NCBI GenBank assembly: GCA_013397115.1
Contig: VWZW01004047.1
Coordinates: 348,820-412,819, forward strand
DNA: 64,000 bases
Origin: Edolisoma coerulescens
Lineage: Eukaryota > Chordata > Aves > Passeriformes > Campephagidae
Direction of reading: 5' to 3'
The stretch's first letter is position 1, and each line of letters begins with the position of its first letter. A program made the position numbers and the translations under genes. Shown in pieces: positions 13,701 through 27,200 of the stretch. Under the pieces are notes generated by a model. It was not told the origin of the DNA. It did not search any database and was given only the letters and a program-made list of their open reading frames with translations.

Positions 13701-15691
13701 ACCTGGAAGGCAATTTGGTTCCTGCTGGCAGATGCTGGAGGTGCTCCTTGGAGCACAGTTGAAGACTGAAGCCGCTGGAGAGCCAAAGGCCTTTGCCAGG
13801 ACTGGCCAGTGAGATTCAGCAATAATTTAGCAATTCCAGCTCAGCAATGGCCTACAGGACCTGTTTACCAGTCTGCAGTGGAGCTGCTGATGATTATGCA
13901 GAAGCCTACCTGGTTTCACTGTACTGGTTCAGGAGTGCCCTCCGCCCGGCTCCTGGAGCAGCAGAGTCTCCCTGAGCCATGTAATGAAATCCCCAGGCAG
14001 AGCTGAAACCCTGACCTAGATTTCAATGGCTCTCCAAGCTGTATTTATGCAGCTTCAGCATGGCTGTGTTTACTCCCTTAAATTGCAGATGAACTGCAAA
14101 TTAAAGAGAGCCCTGCAGATTCATGTGTGCTTTGCTGTCCTGGCTTTGCCTTTCTTTGTTGGATAACTCGGAAGACAACTTGAATCAAAACTGAGGCTTG
14201 CTCAAATTGATTGCAAACCTTAGCCTACACTTGGAAAAGCAGCATGAGCAGGCTAGCAGTAATTTCATTGGGAAGGAGGATGGCAGGTCTGGTCCTGACT
14301 GAACACATAGAGCTCATTAGCATCGAGTTATTATTCTGCATTATGGTGTGTCCCAGGTGCAATTACAGCTCCAGGATGCAGCTCTCTGCACATGGCTAAG
14401 GATGGTGATTACACTCGAATACAAAGGTGAAGGAAAGGAGTATTATTCTATTTCCCTGACAGTAAATTGCAAAAAACTCAAGGTAAATCTGCGTATGAAT
14501 GTGAAATGACATAAAGAAGCAGAGCTATGATGGTTTCCCCATCACATATCAGTGGCAGCAGGATTAGGCCACTGCAGGGGATTCTGGAAAACCCTCAAAT
14601 ACAGGGCAGCCCTTCTTCCCCTTCCAGAAACAACCAACCATGGATTTGGGGAAGAAAGAACCCAAAGACTGACCACCTTCCATTAGAGCATGTGACAGCT
14701 GTTGCTGTGCAGGAGCTGGGGAGGTTGTTAGCACCCAGTAATGCCTTGTGGGAAATGAGCAGAGCAGGGGACTCCTACATTTCCTTTGCTAATCTGCCTC
14801 TTTTGCAAGTGTGGAGCCCTTTTTCCAGGCTACAGTCACAGACACAGGAGGAGCTGTTGGACTCCTTGAACAGTGATCTTGTAGTTGCTTAAAAACCTTC
14901 CTGTGGACAAGCTGGAGGTCCCTGGCTGGGGCTGCTCCAGGGCAGAGTGAGAGTGGGTATCAATGCTCTTTGGAGCCTGCTGAAGCCTTGTTCACATTAA
15001 AAAGCAAACGAGTGGGTGACAAAGTGGGGTATATTTATATTTTTGACTAAAATGAGCTCTCCCACAATCCCACTCCACTCGTTTCAGCAGAGCGCTGAAC
15101 TGCCATTAATTTACACTCACCAGAAGAGAGAAGAAATTAGAATGTTTAACTTCTTTAAATAAATATTTTCTATTTTAGTACTTAACACTGAGCACTTCCC
15201 TTGCAGCCCAGGCAAGAGGTATCAGCAAAGGTTGACAGTACTTGCAGTGGTAAAAATTGAGAAATCCCTGTCAATGTTTGGATATTTGGAGAGCTGTGAA
15301 AGGCCAGCCTGTCCCCCAAAAGAGCTGTCACCCAGCGGGAGCGCCCCAGCATCCAGCCTTGTGGTGACACAGGTGGCAGGCACAGGTCTCCTCTGCAGGT
15401 GTCTGTGGGAGCTGGGCAAGAGCCCTGCCCTTCTCAGCCCATCAGTTTGCACTCAGAATAACCTTGCTGAGAAAAAAACCCAGCAGGGCTGAGAGGTGGA
15501 AAAGAGTGGCAGAATCAAGGCTTTTCCTGTACTTGGAGTCAGGCAGGGCTACAAGAGCTTTTAAAATGCAGAAGAGAATCCAGCTCAGTTTTGAATGCAT
15601 GGGAAGCTGAAGGTAAAGTCTGAACTTCCTTTTCACCTCTGGCTTTGCTTTGTGTCAGGTACCACAGGTCTTCCCCCAGCCTGCTCCTTGT
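10766..15691. other. Gene-free stretch
   Basis: A moderate GC patch at 12450-13300 keeps several overlapping frames open on both strands, none recognisable. The rest is AT-rich unique sequence, including the motif cluster at 14290-14400 and a TAAATAAATATTTTC-containing block near 15155. Confidence 0.55.
14290..14400. promoter_or_regulatory. Possible enhancer-like block
   Basis: GAGCTCATTAGCATCGAG, a TTATTATTCTGCATTATG run and CAGGTGCAATTACAGC (E-box plus homeodomain-type core) cluster within 110 bp. The evidence is motif-level only. Confidence 0.18.
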
Positions 15692-15717
15692 GCACAGAGC
15701 TGAATTCAGCTCTGTGC
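15692..15717. repeat. Perfect 26-bp palindrome
   Basis: The half-site GCACAGAGCTGAA (15692-15704) is followed with no spacer by its exact reverse complement (15705-15717), centred on GAATTC. The next base on each side breaks the symmetry. It belongs to no element I recognise. Confidence 0.97.
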
Positions 15718-18700
15718 TGCTCCCGATGTCTTAAGGAGCCACGCCTGTGCCCAGGGACTAATCCTGGAATAAAGCCCTGCTCTGCTTTATGGAAAGTGAG
15801 AGAATGAGTGTTCAGATGAGCAGGAGGTCCTGCTCCCACCCTGCTGTGGGCTGCACCCTCACAAGCAGCCCCGTTCTGGGGCTCTGGCAACCACTTGGCC
15901 ACTCAGTGTGTGTCAGACCCTGCTCTCATTTGGCCAAAAGGTACCCCACCACAAAATGCTTTGGAATGACACTGGCAGGGAGGGAGAGTGAGGGGAGCCA
16001 GCCCACCCCCTCTCATCACAACGTGCAGCTCTGCCAGGCTGAGCAAGCCCCAAAGCTCTTCCTGCCGTGTGCAGTGCTGTGAGCCTGCGATGGAGCAGCT
16101 CCTCCTGGGCATGGAACTCCACACCCAAGACCATGTCCACCAGTCAGGCTGACAGCTGGCCAAGAGGAGCAATGCTTTGTCCAGGAAGGGACATTAGCTT
16201 CCCTTTCAGCTGTTCCCCAAGGAAGCATTTGGACAGTGGTCCCAATAATGAGGGAGGTATTAAATTTCTGCTGTTCTGCAGAGGCTTGTGAAGGCCAGGC
16301 ACTGCCTGGCACTGCTCTGCCTGCAGCAGCTGGGGCCGGTTCTACTCTGGCCATTTTCCCCACAGATACATTCATGAAACTGCCTCTACTCCAAGCCCAT
16401 TGCTGGCCCTGCTTGTGCAGCCCAAACACTGCCCTGCTGTTTTCAGTCGGGCCTGTCAATAACCCTTTTGCAGCATGAGGTCCCTGCCTCTGAAGCAGTT
16501 GCATCAGTAGCCTCTTCTGTTCATTGTTGATCTCCAAAACATGACTGCAAAATGATATGGTTGGTTAAATGAGAAAATCTCTTTTTTCCAGGCACCCTGA
16601 TGGCACTGTCATGCTCTGTTGTGCAGGCCATGGCCACATGCACTGCAGTGCCCAGCGAGTCTCCCTGTTTGGCCTTACCTCCACTGCTGTGACTTGCTGA
16701 TGAGGCTGTTTGGTGCATCACCCACCCCATCCCACTTCCTCAGCTCCAGTTTGTTCCTCTGCTCCTCCATATGGCTCAAACGAGGGCTCTGATGCTGATT
16801 AAAAAGAACTTTAAAATGTATCTGGTTGAATTTACATCTTCAAAGGTCTCTGAGAAATGTTAATCTATATTTTGGAAAAAAAAAATTAAAAGTACATTTT
16901 TGAAGCAGCTGCTATTTCAGCATATGTGATAAAAGGTGAGGAAACAGAGGGCTGGATGGATGAGTGAGGTGTGGGAACCCATCCTCCCTGCTTTGGCATG
17001 TGGCTGGGACAGTCACCGGTGGCTCATGGGCAGCTGTCCAGGCTTGGCCCTGCCCGGTGACCACGGCAAGGCCAAGTGAAGCCCCAGGCTGTCAGCAGGG
17101 CCCTGGGCAGCTCTGGCAGGGGTGACGTTTCCTCAGGGGGCAAGAGAATGGAGCAAAAGGCTGAAATGCTGGGGGGTGCCTGAGCCCTCCTGGCCATGCA
17201 GCTGCCCCAAGGGCCGAGGCTGGAGCAGTCCCTGCCCTGCTGGGTGCCCTGCCCTGCTGTGGCTGCCTGGGCAGAGCCAGTGCATCGGGGGCTTGCTGTT
17301 CCTACTGCCTTTCGAGGTGTGTGCCTGGGAAGATTAATGACCAGTACAAATACAGATTGATACAGGCAAAAAGATTTGGCTGCTTAAAGCTGTAGCTTTT
17401 AGAACAGATGGCTGCAGTAGGACCCCACTGCCTCAAAAAAGCAGGATACAGGGAAGAAAAGGCTGCCCATGTGCTCCCATCAAACACACAAAGTGCCTTT
17501 TCTTTGTTTTGGGATGGCACTGGAGGACCACGAGTCCACTGACAGACCATAATGAGCTGAAACTGCTGACCAGGGCATAGCTGTATTTAATGACAACTCC
17601 ACTACCTGCTCAGTGCCACGGAGGTGTGCTCAGGGCGGGGTGTGCAGTGCTCCGACAGCCTCCCCACACCCCAGTGCCTCTCCCAGGGCGAGACCACTGT
17701 GCCAGGAGCCTTCCCTCGGCCAGGAACCACTGCTGGCATCGGGGGCTGGCCCCCATCCCGGCAGGGCTGCCCTCCTTCACCAGTCCTGGCAGGTCCACTG
17801 GAGGGGGGCTCAGCCTTCCAGTCAGCGCTGCCTGAGGAAAGCAATATGAATGAACAACAAAGCACCAGCCAGCAGCACTCACAGGTGCCCTAAAGGTGAT
17901 ATGGGTTCTTTTATGTTCTCCTGAATTAGATTCATGGGAATTCATTGGGCAATGCCAATACTGCGGGCTCAGGAGCACTACACCATCCTTTATGGGCACA
18001 TTAATATGGGTTTCAGTCTCTGTCACATTTAGTATTGGCAATTATTTCACACACAGCTGTAGATCAGCTCCCTTTTGATCACAATCTGCCACTCTTTTCT
18101 ACCATTCAAATTTATAGCAACATTAATAGTTCAAAAGTAATAGTGTTTACTGTGTACTGGGTTTCAATAAATTAGGAGGAAGCAACAGTTCCTAAACAAA
18201 GCCTCCAGAAAGCACCAAAGATGAACTGAATGTAAGCTTTTTCACTCCGATTAACACATCCTTGTCTATTGGCAGAAAGTTTCCATTGCAGCTGTGAGAA
18301 AATAATTCCATGGATTATGTCACATCAATTCAAAGTGAAATTCAAAGCCAAAGAGAAAGCAGAAAGCATTCCCTGTGTTCTTACAGAAAATATCACTGCT
18401 TCAATTAGGTGCTACAGATGCTTGGAGTAAACGTATTTTCCACTGGTTTTCTTAGAACCAAACCCACTTAAATCTCCAATATTCTTCTGCATGTTCATTT
18501 CTCATCCCAGTTTAATACCACGCCTCTGGGTGTTAGTGGTTAAGAGGATACTGCCAAGCAACCAAAGCCAAGGAAAGCTGGGATAAGAAGGGAAAATATG
18601 GCCTTTTTATAGTAAATAAAGTTTTCAGCCTTAATGTTATGGCTGCTGTCAGCATAACTCAGAAGAGAAAAAAATAACCCTGTGCTAGTTGTACCTTTCA

Positions 18701-21700
18701 GTTCTTGGGCCATGTGAATGTCCAGTTCTCCAGTCTTGAATCTGCTCCCAATCCAATGGAAATAACGCACACAACTGAGCATTCAAGCCTCTAATAACTC
18801 TCATCTTTGTGGAGAATCACAGGGATTCAGAACAAAACCAAAACTAGATAAGACTTCTCAATATTTCAGTAAATATCATCCCCTTTTTCCAGTAAAATCT
18901 TGAATTCTAGGAAATCTAGACATCCTTTTGATGTAACAAGCATGGAGCAATAAGGTTGGAACTGAAACACCGAGTAATTAGTACATGTGAACTGCACATG
19001 AATACGTGTCACACATATCTGGATCTCTTCAAAACAATAACTACAGTTGGCAGCATCCAAAATATGAATGCTCTAGAAGATACAAACCTCCTCTCCCACC
19101 AAAGTCGTTCCCAGAAAATTTTCACCCCAAGTTACTACCATGTGTATGCTTCCCTTGCAAAAGTGTGGGCAGAGAAGAGGGAAAGAAATCACTGGGTTTA
19201 TAGGTGTTATAAACTGCAGCTTACTTTAGAGCTAAAACATCCTGGCAGATGGTACCCAGCATCTGGGAGAATGCAAATGCCCAGATATAAAATTTGTTTT
19301 CTTTATTCCTCTTTATTGGGACTTTATTTGGTTACAGTGTATTGTGATAAGATCTATTTCCTATGCTTGTCTCTTAAATTTAAATCTCAAAGCAATGTTT
19401 ATAAACGTTACAACCTATCAGTTATTGCTGTAGTGCAGTATCACTGATCTGAATTCTGATCAGCGACAGTGTGCATAAATATGTCACATAAAAATATATC
19501 TAACAACACTTTCCCAAACAAACATCTAAGAATTTTTTTTAAGAGATGGCTGAGGAAGAAGAAAAAATAGATTACATTAGCATACCTCATGAAAACAAAT
19601 GGTTTGACCTTGTAGGAATAAAGGTAGGAGAACAGCTCCATTAGTCAAGTAAACCCCCCTAAAATTATAAAGGTTGGCTGTTTGGGGGGCAAGAACCACC
19701 TCTCTTGATTCGTCCTTGACAGTAGCGGGTGCAGCAGGCAGCAGGAGCCGTGGAGAGCTCTCCTCAGCCCTGCAGTAACCCTGTGCCACACGGGCAGGAT
19801 GCCACAGCAGGGCCCTGAGCCTGTCCCCGCTGGTCACGGGTGAGCTGCAAGGGCCCCAGCGGGGAGCAGACCCGAGATGACACCGGGCTCCTGCCGGGGA
19901 GCCCTGCAGGTCTCACTGGGGTGCAGCAGCACAGCAGGCTCCCCTCTCCCACCTTGCCCTTTCCTGTAATTAGCTCTGTTCTGTGTAAGTGGGGAAATCT
20001 GGGTTTACCTGCCCTGGCTGCTGCTGCAGCTCCCCCAGTCCCCCGAGGGATGCCGTGCAGATTTTGCTTTTCATCAGTGGTGCTGGAAAACCACAGGACC
20101 TCCTTGTTTAGGATAGCAGGTCAAGGCTGTTCCCAGCTGAAATACTGCAGGAGAAAACAACAATCAGAAGAAGGATAGCTTCTTCCCAGCCCCAGCACCA
20201 TGCTGAGAACCTTCTGTGCCAGCTTTCCTGGGGCTGAGGGGAGCGAGCAGCTCTATTTTGCTTGCTAAATTAGCAGCTAGGCTATCAGGGGCTATCTGCA
20301 ACAGCTGTTCACCTGAAAAACCTAGAAAACATTCCCTTCAGAGGGCTGGGAGTAAAAGACCTGGAGACCTGGAGTCTTTTAAAGGTTGGGTGTCTCCTTA
20401 GCATTGCTCTCTTCTTCTGCCATAAACACAGGTGACAGCAGACAGGCAACAGGAGGATGCTGGTAAACACAACCTGCTGCAGAACCTGCAGATGGCCCAG
20501 CTGTTACCAGAAACGGGGATGAAATGGGAATGTTTTCTTCAAACCAAGCAAAATCTAATCATACCAGTTTGTTTCCATGGCCCCATTCCCTTTGTAGTGT
20601 ATTACCAGCTCTTGCTCCAACTCCTTCCCTCCCTCCCCACTACGTCCATCTCCCAAGGTCCCTGTGGAGAGGCAGCATCACTCCTGTGCACAGGCTGAGC
20701 TGCTGCTCCTCATGGAGAGGCTTAGGGTTTCTGTCCTGTACCCCAAAGGCTCTTCCTCCCCTTCTCCTGCCTGGCTGGCTCAGCTGCCTCCACCTGCCTC
20801 ACCCCGCTGCTCTGGCCAGTCTCCAGCTACAGCTTGCGGATTTGGATGGCAAGGGCCAGTCCCACACAGAAAGTCTAATGAGAAACGGGGCTGTCACTCA
20901 TTCCAAAGCATTTGGAAATTAAGTTGCTGTGCTGTTTATCTAATTCTGAACACCTCAGTTTGATTCACCAAGTTACTCCCTTCCTGCTGCCCTTGTGTTA
21001 TTGGTGGTAGGTGCAGATTTCCTTCCCGTCCCCTCGTAACAGGGTGGTTCTCTCCTCCCCAAAGGGGCATCTGCCTTGCCTATTGTCAGCCCAAACACTT
21101 TGCTGGGGATGCCCAGCACCAGGTCCAGATGACCCCCAGCCAGTCTGGTGGAGGAACCTGCAGCCCCCCAGGTGGTCCCTCGGTGCTGTCTCAGGGGTGT
21201 TGCTGTTCCAGAGGATGTCACAAGCTGCAATCAGCTAAAAGAGGTTTTTTACACTCCCTACCCAGAATGGGACATTACTCTCCAGTGAGATCAGGTGTTC
21301 TCCAGAAACTTTCCCTTATCTTTGGCCAAGTAAATAGTTGCATGCAAGGAAAAGAAAGAAGAGAGAAACTCCCTTTTGCTAATGTTAGCGTGGTCTGCAA
21401 GAAATTCATAGGCTGACGAGATAAAATGAGCGTGTGCTTTTAATAGCAAAAGTATGTTTTCTTTGGCCTAAATGCAACCCAGGGTTTTCCAATGCTCAGA
21501 CTTAAGCTAGAGAGATATTAATTATTTAACAGGCACAAAAAGAGACCTGAGGAAATTATTCCTCCTTCCTCCTATTCAGTGTGAGGGTACAGCTAACCCT
21601 GCATCTGGGATCACAGAGGGATTTTTCATCTATTCTGAAAACATGAGATCTAGTTTTCCCTTCATTTCCTTCCTGCTGACAACCTCCTTGGTGCACAAAG

Positions 21701-24146
21701 CCTTGGGTTTATCCATGCTCTCCTACCAGGAGCACAGCTTTGGGTGAGCCCAGCCTGAAGTCCATTGCTCGGGCCCTGAAGACAAACATTCACCCTCAGA
21801 GGTACAGCTGGAGCCCACTAAAAACTGCTGCCAGAAGTTTCAGTTCTTTATCTAGTGTCAGGAGGGGGGTGTGGGGTAGAGTTGCTCCCTTCTCAACACC
21901 AGGTAAACACAGCTTGCCAGGAAGGCGGGAGGCTGCCAGGGACCGATGTCCACCGGGAACGATCCCCATCCCTGCTGTGCTGTCCGTGTGCCCAGACCCT
22001 GGTGCCCATGGGCCCATCATCCTGGTCACACCTCTGGCCCTGCTGATTAGAAATACAGGCAATTAATCTCCTGCCTAAATTTACAGCAAATGCTTCCTTG
22101 TCATGGCACAGGAACTGCTCTGAGGGATTGTCCTGGGAAATTAACAGCTGTAACAATTTCCAGAAGGCAGTGGCTGCGCACGCAGCTCCCAGGGCGGATG
22201 ATCCAGCGGATTCATCTTGTGTTTCATTCTCAGCCTCACAGCCCCTGACTCCAGAGCCCCCAGAAGAACCTATTGCCTTAGCTTTTGCCCCACAGGTTCC
22301 TGGCTTTACACCTGGCATGAGACAGACACCACTAGGAAGGCACAGGGGAGTTAATTCTTGCTGCACAGGGCAGGGAGCAGCACCCCCTGAACAAACACCA
22401 ATAGGAAGTTGGTGCTGGATTCTTCCAGGATTCTACCATCACCACCATCAGCCTTGTAGGGCACGTTTGCTGGCTGTGACATTCAATGCTGGCTGCATTT
22501 TTTCCACAAGAGTTTGCACAAGCTGGGACTACTTCAACTTATTTCAAGAAACCCAAACCAAAACCCAAATGGTCAGAAATCATTCAGATGAGTCTTTTCT
22601 TATTCTCATTTTCAGGCTGTGTTGAATAGTATTTTTTCCACACATAACTAGGGTGGAAACAATGTAGATTTGAGGAGGAGCCCTTAGATAAAGCTAAGAC
22701 ATACTGCAAAAGACAGACTTTGCAAGAGAAAGGAGCTGAAGTAGGGCACAACAGCAGCCCAGAACAGCTACAGGGAAACAATGAAGATTCATTTCCTGCT
22801 TTTAGCACTGGGCAGAAAAGCTCAGTCTTTACCTGCTGCCCAGCAGCAGCCCCGTCACAAAGAGAACAAGCTGGGATGCCATTGCTTGATCCCACACTTT
22901 TCCAAGGAAGTCACTGATATTCTGGTCCCTACACTCTTCCAACCCAAGGTTTAGCACTTGCTTCTCACTTGCCCTGTGCCCTTATTGCCCAGCCATGCAG
23001 CCCCACAGTGCAGGGCAAATCCCTTCCACCTGGGCCAGGGACTGCAGCCAGCTGGGAGCCCCAGGCAAGGCCGTGTTCATGGGGGCAGCGGTGGTGATTA
23101 AATACAGCTTATTGCTGCAGTGCTCTGCAAGGTGGGAACACCCTGCAGGGGAGGAGTCAGAGCTGTGCTGCTGTCCTTAGCCAACATATTGAACTGTTCT
23201 GTCTTCCAAACCCATGTGCTTTCTCTTCATTTAGAATCGCAGTGCTTCCTTTGAGGCAGAGCTGATGACAGAAGAAGAACAATCTGCCCAGGCCATTTCT
23301 GTTGCAATCCTTGGAAAATATTTAGGCTGTCTCTAGGGCCACTGTGTATCTGTGCCATTAAGCCTGACTTACAACACCTTAAGGTGTGCCACGGGTGATG
23401 GTTCAAGAATCCCGGGGTTTTCATATTTGAAACTCCGTTTGGCTTTGTCCCAAAGCAGAACATAAAAGGCCGTGGTTTTGCAACCTCCCTTGAAGCGTGA
23501 GAGCTCAGAACATTCTTGGCTTAAGCCTTCCTACAGCCACGTGTACCTGCTGAGATGAGCAGCTGTCGAATCGGTTCAGAGGCCCCCTGCTCCTCCCGGC
23601 AGCGAGTGAGGAGCTCCTGGCAGAGCACCTGCCCCGCTGGCAGTGAGCCACTCACAGGACACCGCTCAGCCACCGGGCTTTGGCCACTGCGCTGGCCCCG
23701 GGCCACTGCTGTAAAAGCAGACAACTATCAGCATTTCATCAACATTTCCCAGAGGAAATGTCTCCCCCTGATTTCCTTGATAGAGAATTGAATTCCCCTG
23801 CTCCTCCAAATCAAGGGTTGGATTTTTCTTATTTAAACAAAACAAACATTGTGTTTTACTAAAACCACATATTTGTCTCAGGAAATAGTGAGGGCAACCT
23901 CCCAGCCAGATCAATGTTCTGTACAGCCTCTGCCACCAGGAGACACAGGCTTTCCAGTCAGGAGCTGTCTTTCCAGCCTGGTACACCACACCACGCTGCC
24001 TGACTGTCATCAGAGCTTCAGCTGGGAAAAAGCACAGGAAACCTGTTACACAAGCACAGGGGTATTTTGCTATACCTAGGAAGGTCCATGACCACATTCA
24101 GAACATGAAAGGTACAGAAGTTTCTCAGAATTTGTACTAAAACTTG
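15718..24146. other. Gene-free stretch
   Basis: Mixed-composition unique sequence with GC-richer patches near 16-17.8, 19.7-20.1, 20.7-22.2 and 23.55-23.72 kb. No exon, RNA gene or mobile element is supported. Open frames here overlap on both strands and look composition-driven. Confidence 0.5.
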
Positions 24147-24229
24147 TAAACAAAAAAACCCTACCCAACCAACCAACCAACCAACCAAAAAAAAAATACC
24201 CCACACCAAAAAAAAACCCACCAAAACCC
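24147..24229. repeat. A/C-rich tract with an (AACC)n core
   Basis: Six CCAA tetramers at 24165-24188 sit inside a longer strand-asymmetric A/C-rich region. Confidence 0.95.
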
Positions 24230-27200
24230 TGAGTTTTGCTTCTTATTCAGTTTGGTCACAAGAGACCAGATGTTTTCATCTACTAGATAGAGAGCTCAAT
24301 AGCAAGTTCAGTTCAGTGTCAGCTGTGAGTCTGAAGCACAGACATAAGGATGTGAGTGCTATGGACAAGATCACCTCATTTTTCTAGATTAGGTGATGAC
24401 TTGAACTCAAATACCTGCCATGATTAAAAGCAGATCTTCTGGAAGGATGGAACGCTCAGGCAAAGGGATATGGTGCTTATTCAGTTAGTACAGACTGTCC
24501 TTTTAATAAATTAGCAGACTTGTAAGAAAGATCTAATTAAAACACTCTGTACACAACAGCAGTTTGGGAAAAAACTTGAATGGAAAAAAACTTTAGGAAA
24601 GAACTTTTGCTTGTGAGTTGGAAAAAACTTGACTGTTTGACAGGTATGATGATGACTTCCAAAGCTCAGTGATGGATGCTCAATCATGGACATTTTGGCA
24701 AAAAAAAAAAAAAGTGTTCTTACCAACAACTCCTCTGGGAAGTCAGGGCCTTTATACATCTATAAACCTGTTTTGTTCTGCTACAGATACCGTCCTGCCA
24801 AGTGCACAGACAGGTAATTGCTAAACCTGCAACCACTCAGAACACAATATGCATTTTGAAAAAGGTGATTTTAGGAGAAGTAACAAGGGAAAAGAGAGAA
24901 AGTATCTCCTTTGGAGCAGGCTGCACCAATGCCATAGAGCCTGGAAGCTGATCTTTGCACTGAGAGCAGGAGCTTTGATATATAAAGGTGTAACAGCAGA
25001 AAGCAGGAGCCTCACAGACATGAACTCCTAGGAGTGATGTGTGCTGAAACCTGTGCTAGCCCAAGCACAGCACATGGAACCTGCTGAGCCAGACTCTCTG
25101 GGACATTTCCTTGACCTGTGCCTAAAAGCTGAACGTGCAGAACATCAGTTTTGCAATATGCTAGTTGTACTTATTAAATAACTTTCCGTAACACATACAG
25201 ATACCATCTTCTGTCATGGCCTAAAAAACACTCTAAACAACAGCTTCCTCAAAAATCAAACAAAAATTTATATCAAGCTGAAAGATGATGACAGACTTCT
25301 GTGGGATTAAGCAATTTCTCTCAGCATTTTTGTAGGTTTAACTAAACTGTGAGATTACAAGCAGAAAGGAAAGAACCACCCCCAGATTTTCCATTTAAAA
25401 AAAAATAGCGAGGAAACATTCTGAAAGAACCATAGAAGATAAACAATGATTAGACATGACGTACCATAACCTTGACCTCCCATCAACAACTGTCTGTTAT
25501 TCCCATTCAAATCAATTGCTGATAGGGTTTTCTTCTCACCCAGCAGCTCCAGCTGTTTCTGAACATTCCTGCTTGCCAAAGGAGAACACAGTAAAAAAAC
25601 CCAGTAAAACCTTTGGCTCTCTGAGCACCAAGAGACCAACCATAAGTGCAGCATCTCTTCCAAGAGCTCCTCAGTGCTGACGCTGGCCCAGGCCAATCTC
25701 CTGGGAGGGCACAGCACCTCCACACCATTGCCTGTCCCTACAGCCAGACTTAGCACAAGCTAGGCAGGTACAGGCTCACCACTCACCCTCTGAGAGGAAC
25801 AGAAGCAGGACAAGCATCACAGATAAGCAGGCTGCTCCTCCAGAGCAATTCAGGGAAGTTGCAATGAGTCGCTCCTAGTCACAGGGGGGAAAAAAACCCA
25901 CACAGAGGTATTGAGAAGTCAGATGGATTGATTGCACCATCTTCATAATGGGAGTCTCAGATTAAAGCACCTCACCTGCTGCTTCAGGAGCACTGTACAG
26001 CCCTCCAGACAGCAGAGTTGGTTATTTTGAATGCACAACATGTATGAGTGATGGGAGAATAAACCTGAATCATGCTGGGTGCTGTTGTTAAAACAGTTAG
26101 GATAAAGTGTAGTCATCTGACACAGAAAACCACATTGTAAAATTAGAGATGAAGCCTGCCAGGATGGGTTTAGTTGTATTTATGAAGTGCCCATCAGTGA
26201 TGTGGGTACTGTCCAAAAAAATTGAACAATGTACTGGATTGCTGGAGGAAGGACCAAAGATCAGCTGAAGTTCACAGAGGAGCTTGTGCATTTTCACACA
26301 GACTACAGCCAAGGTGTTCATGGAATGCACACCCTGTACATATGTTGGAACTTCTAATGTGCTCTTCTAACACGTTATTATACCTTTTGGGGCATACAAA
26401 TTATGCACCAGAATTCATATTGCTAATTGGACCTGGAAATTCTCACAAGTGTTGTAGTTCTGGCACAACCTCCATGCTCCAGGTGCCTCCACTACCTCTG
26501 CCCAGGGATCCACAGGGTAGGAATGCTGCCTCAAGCCTGAACAGCCCATTCCCCCCAGCCATCCCTTGGATTGTTGCCAGACATTAGCAGGAGAGAGGTT
26601 AGGGCACTTTTTAGCTTTTGTGTCACCCTTACTTGGTGACACAAGTCTGTGGATGTCTTTCATATTGCAGGCAGGAGATGCTGTCACCTGAGATAAATCT
26701 CACTGCAAATGGTGCTTACGTACAACACGCGACTCTGCAAGTTAACACAGCAATTCTCCCTGAAAGCATGTCTGTGGAGCAGTGTCTTCACAGATTAATC
26801 CTTGCTAGGACCTGAAAACTGGTGACTCTCTAATGTATCAAATCGTAAATCAATAAATTCTAGGCTATTAAACCTGAAATAGAGCAAAAAGAGAGAAGTA
26901 AATGGCAGTATCTTCTGCAGAGAAAAAAAGTCGTCTACACAGATTTTGTAAATGATGCTGGGAAGTCAGATTTGACTTCTCTCTTAAGTCAGCAATAAAA
27001 AAGGAAATATTCTAGTTTTCACAGTTATTAGCTGCTTGTTACATGATCACCAAAGAGTTAAGTATCCAAGGCCTGCAGTTTTTCCAGGGTGTTTTGCATT
27101 TTTCAGTCCTTAGACTGAGAGCCATTGAGCACATTACCACAGGCAAACCTCTCTCCAACCAGATGCCAGAGCTTGGGATGCTTGGGCACTGCTCTGGCCA

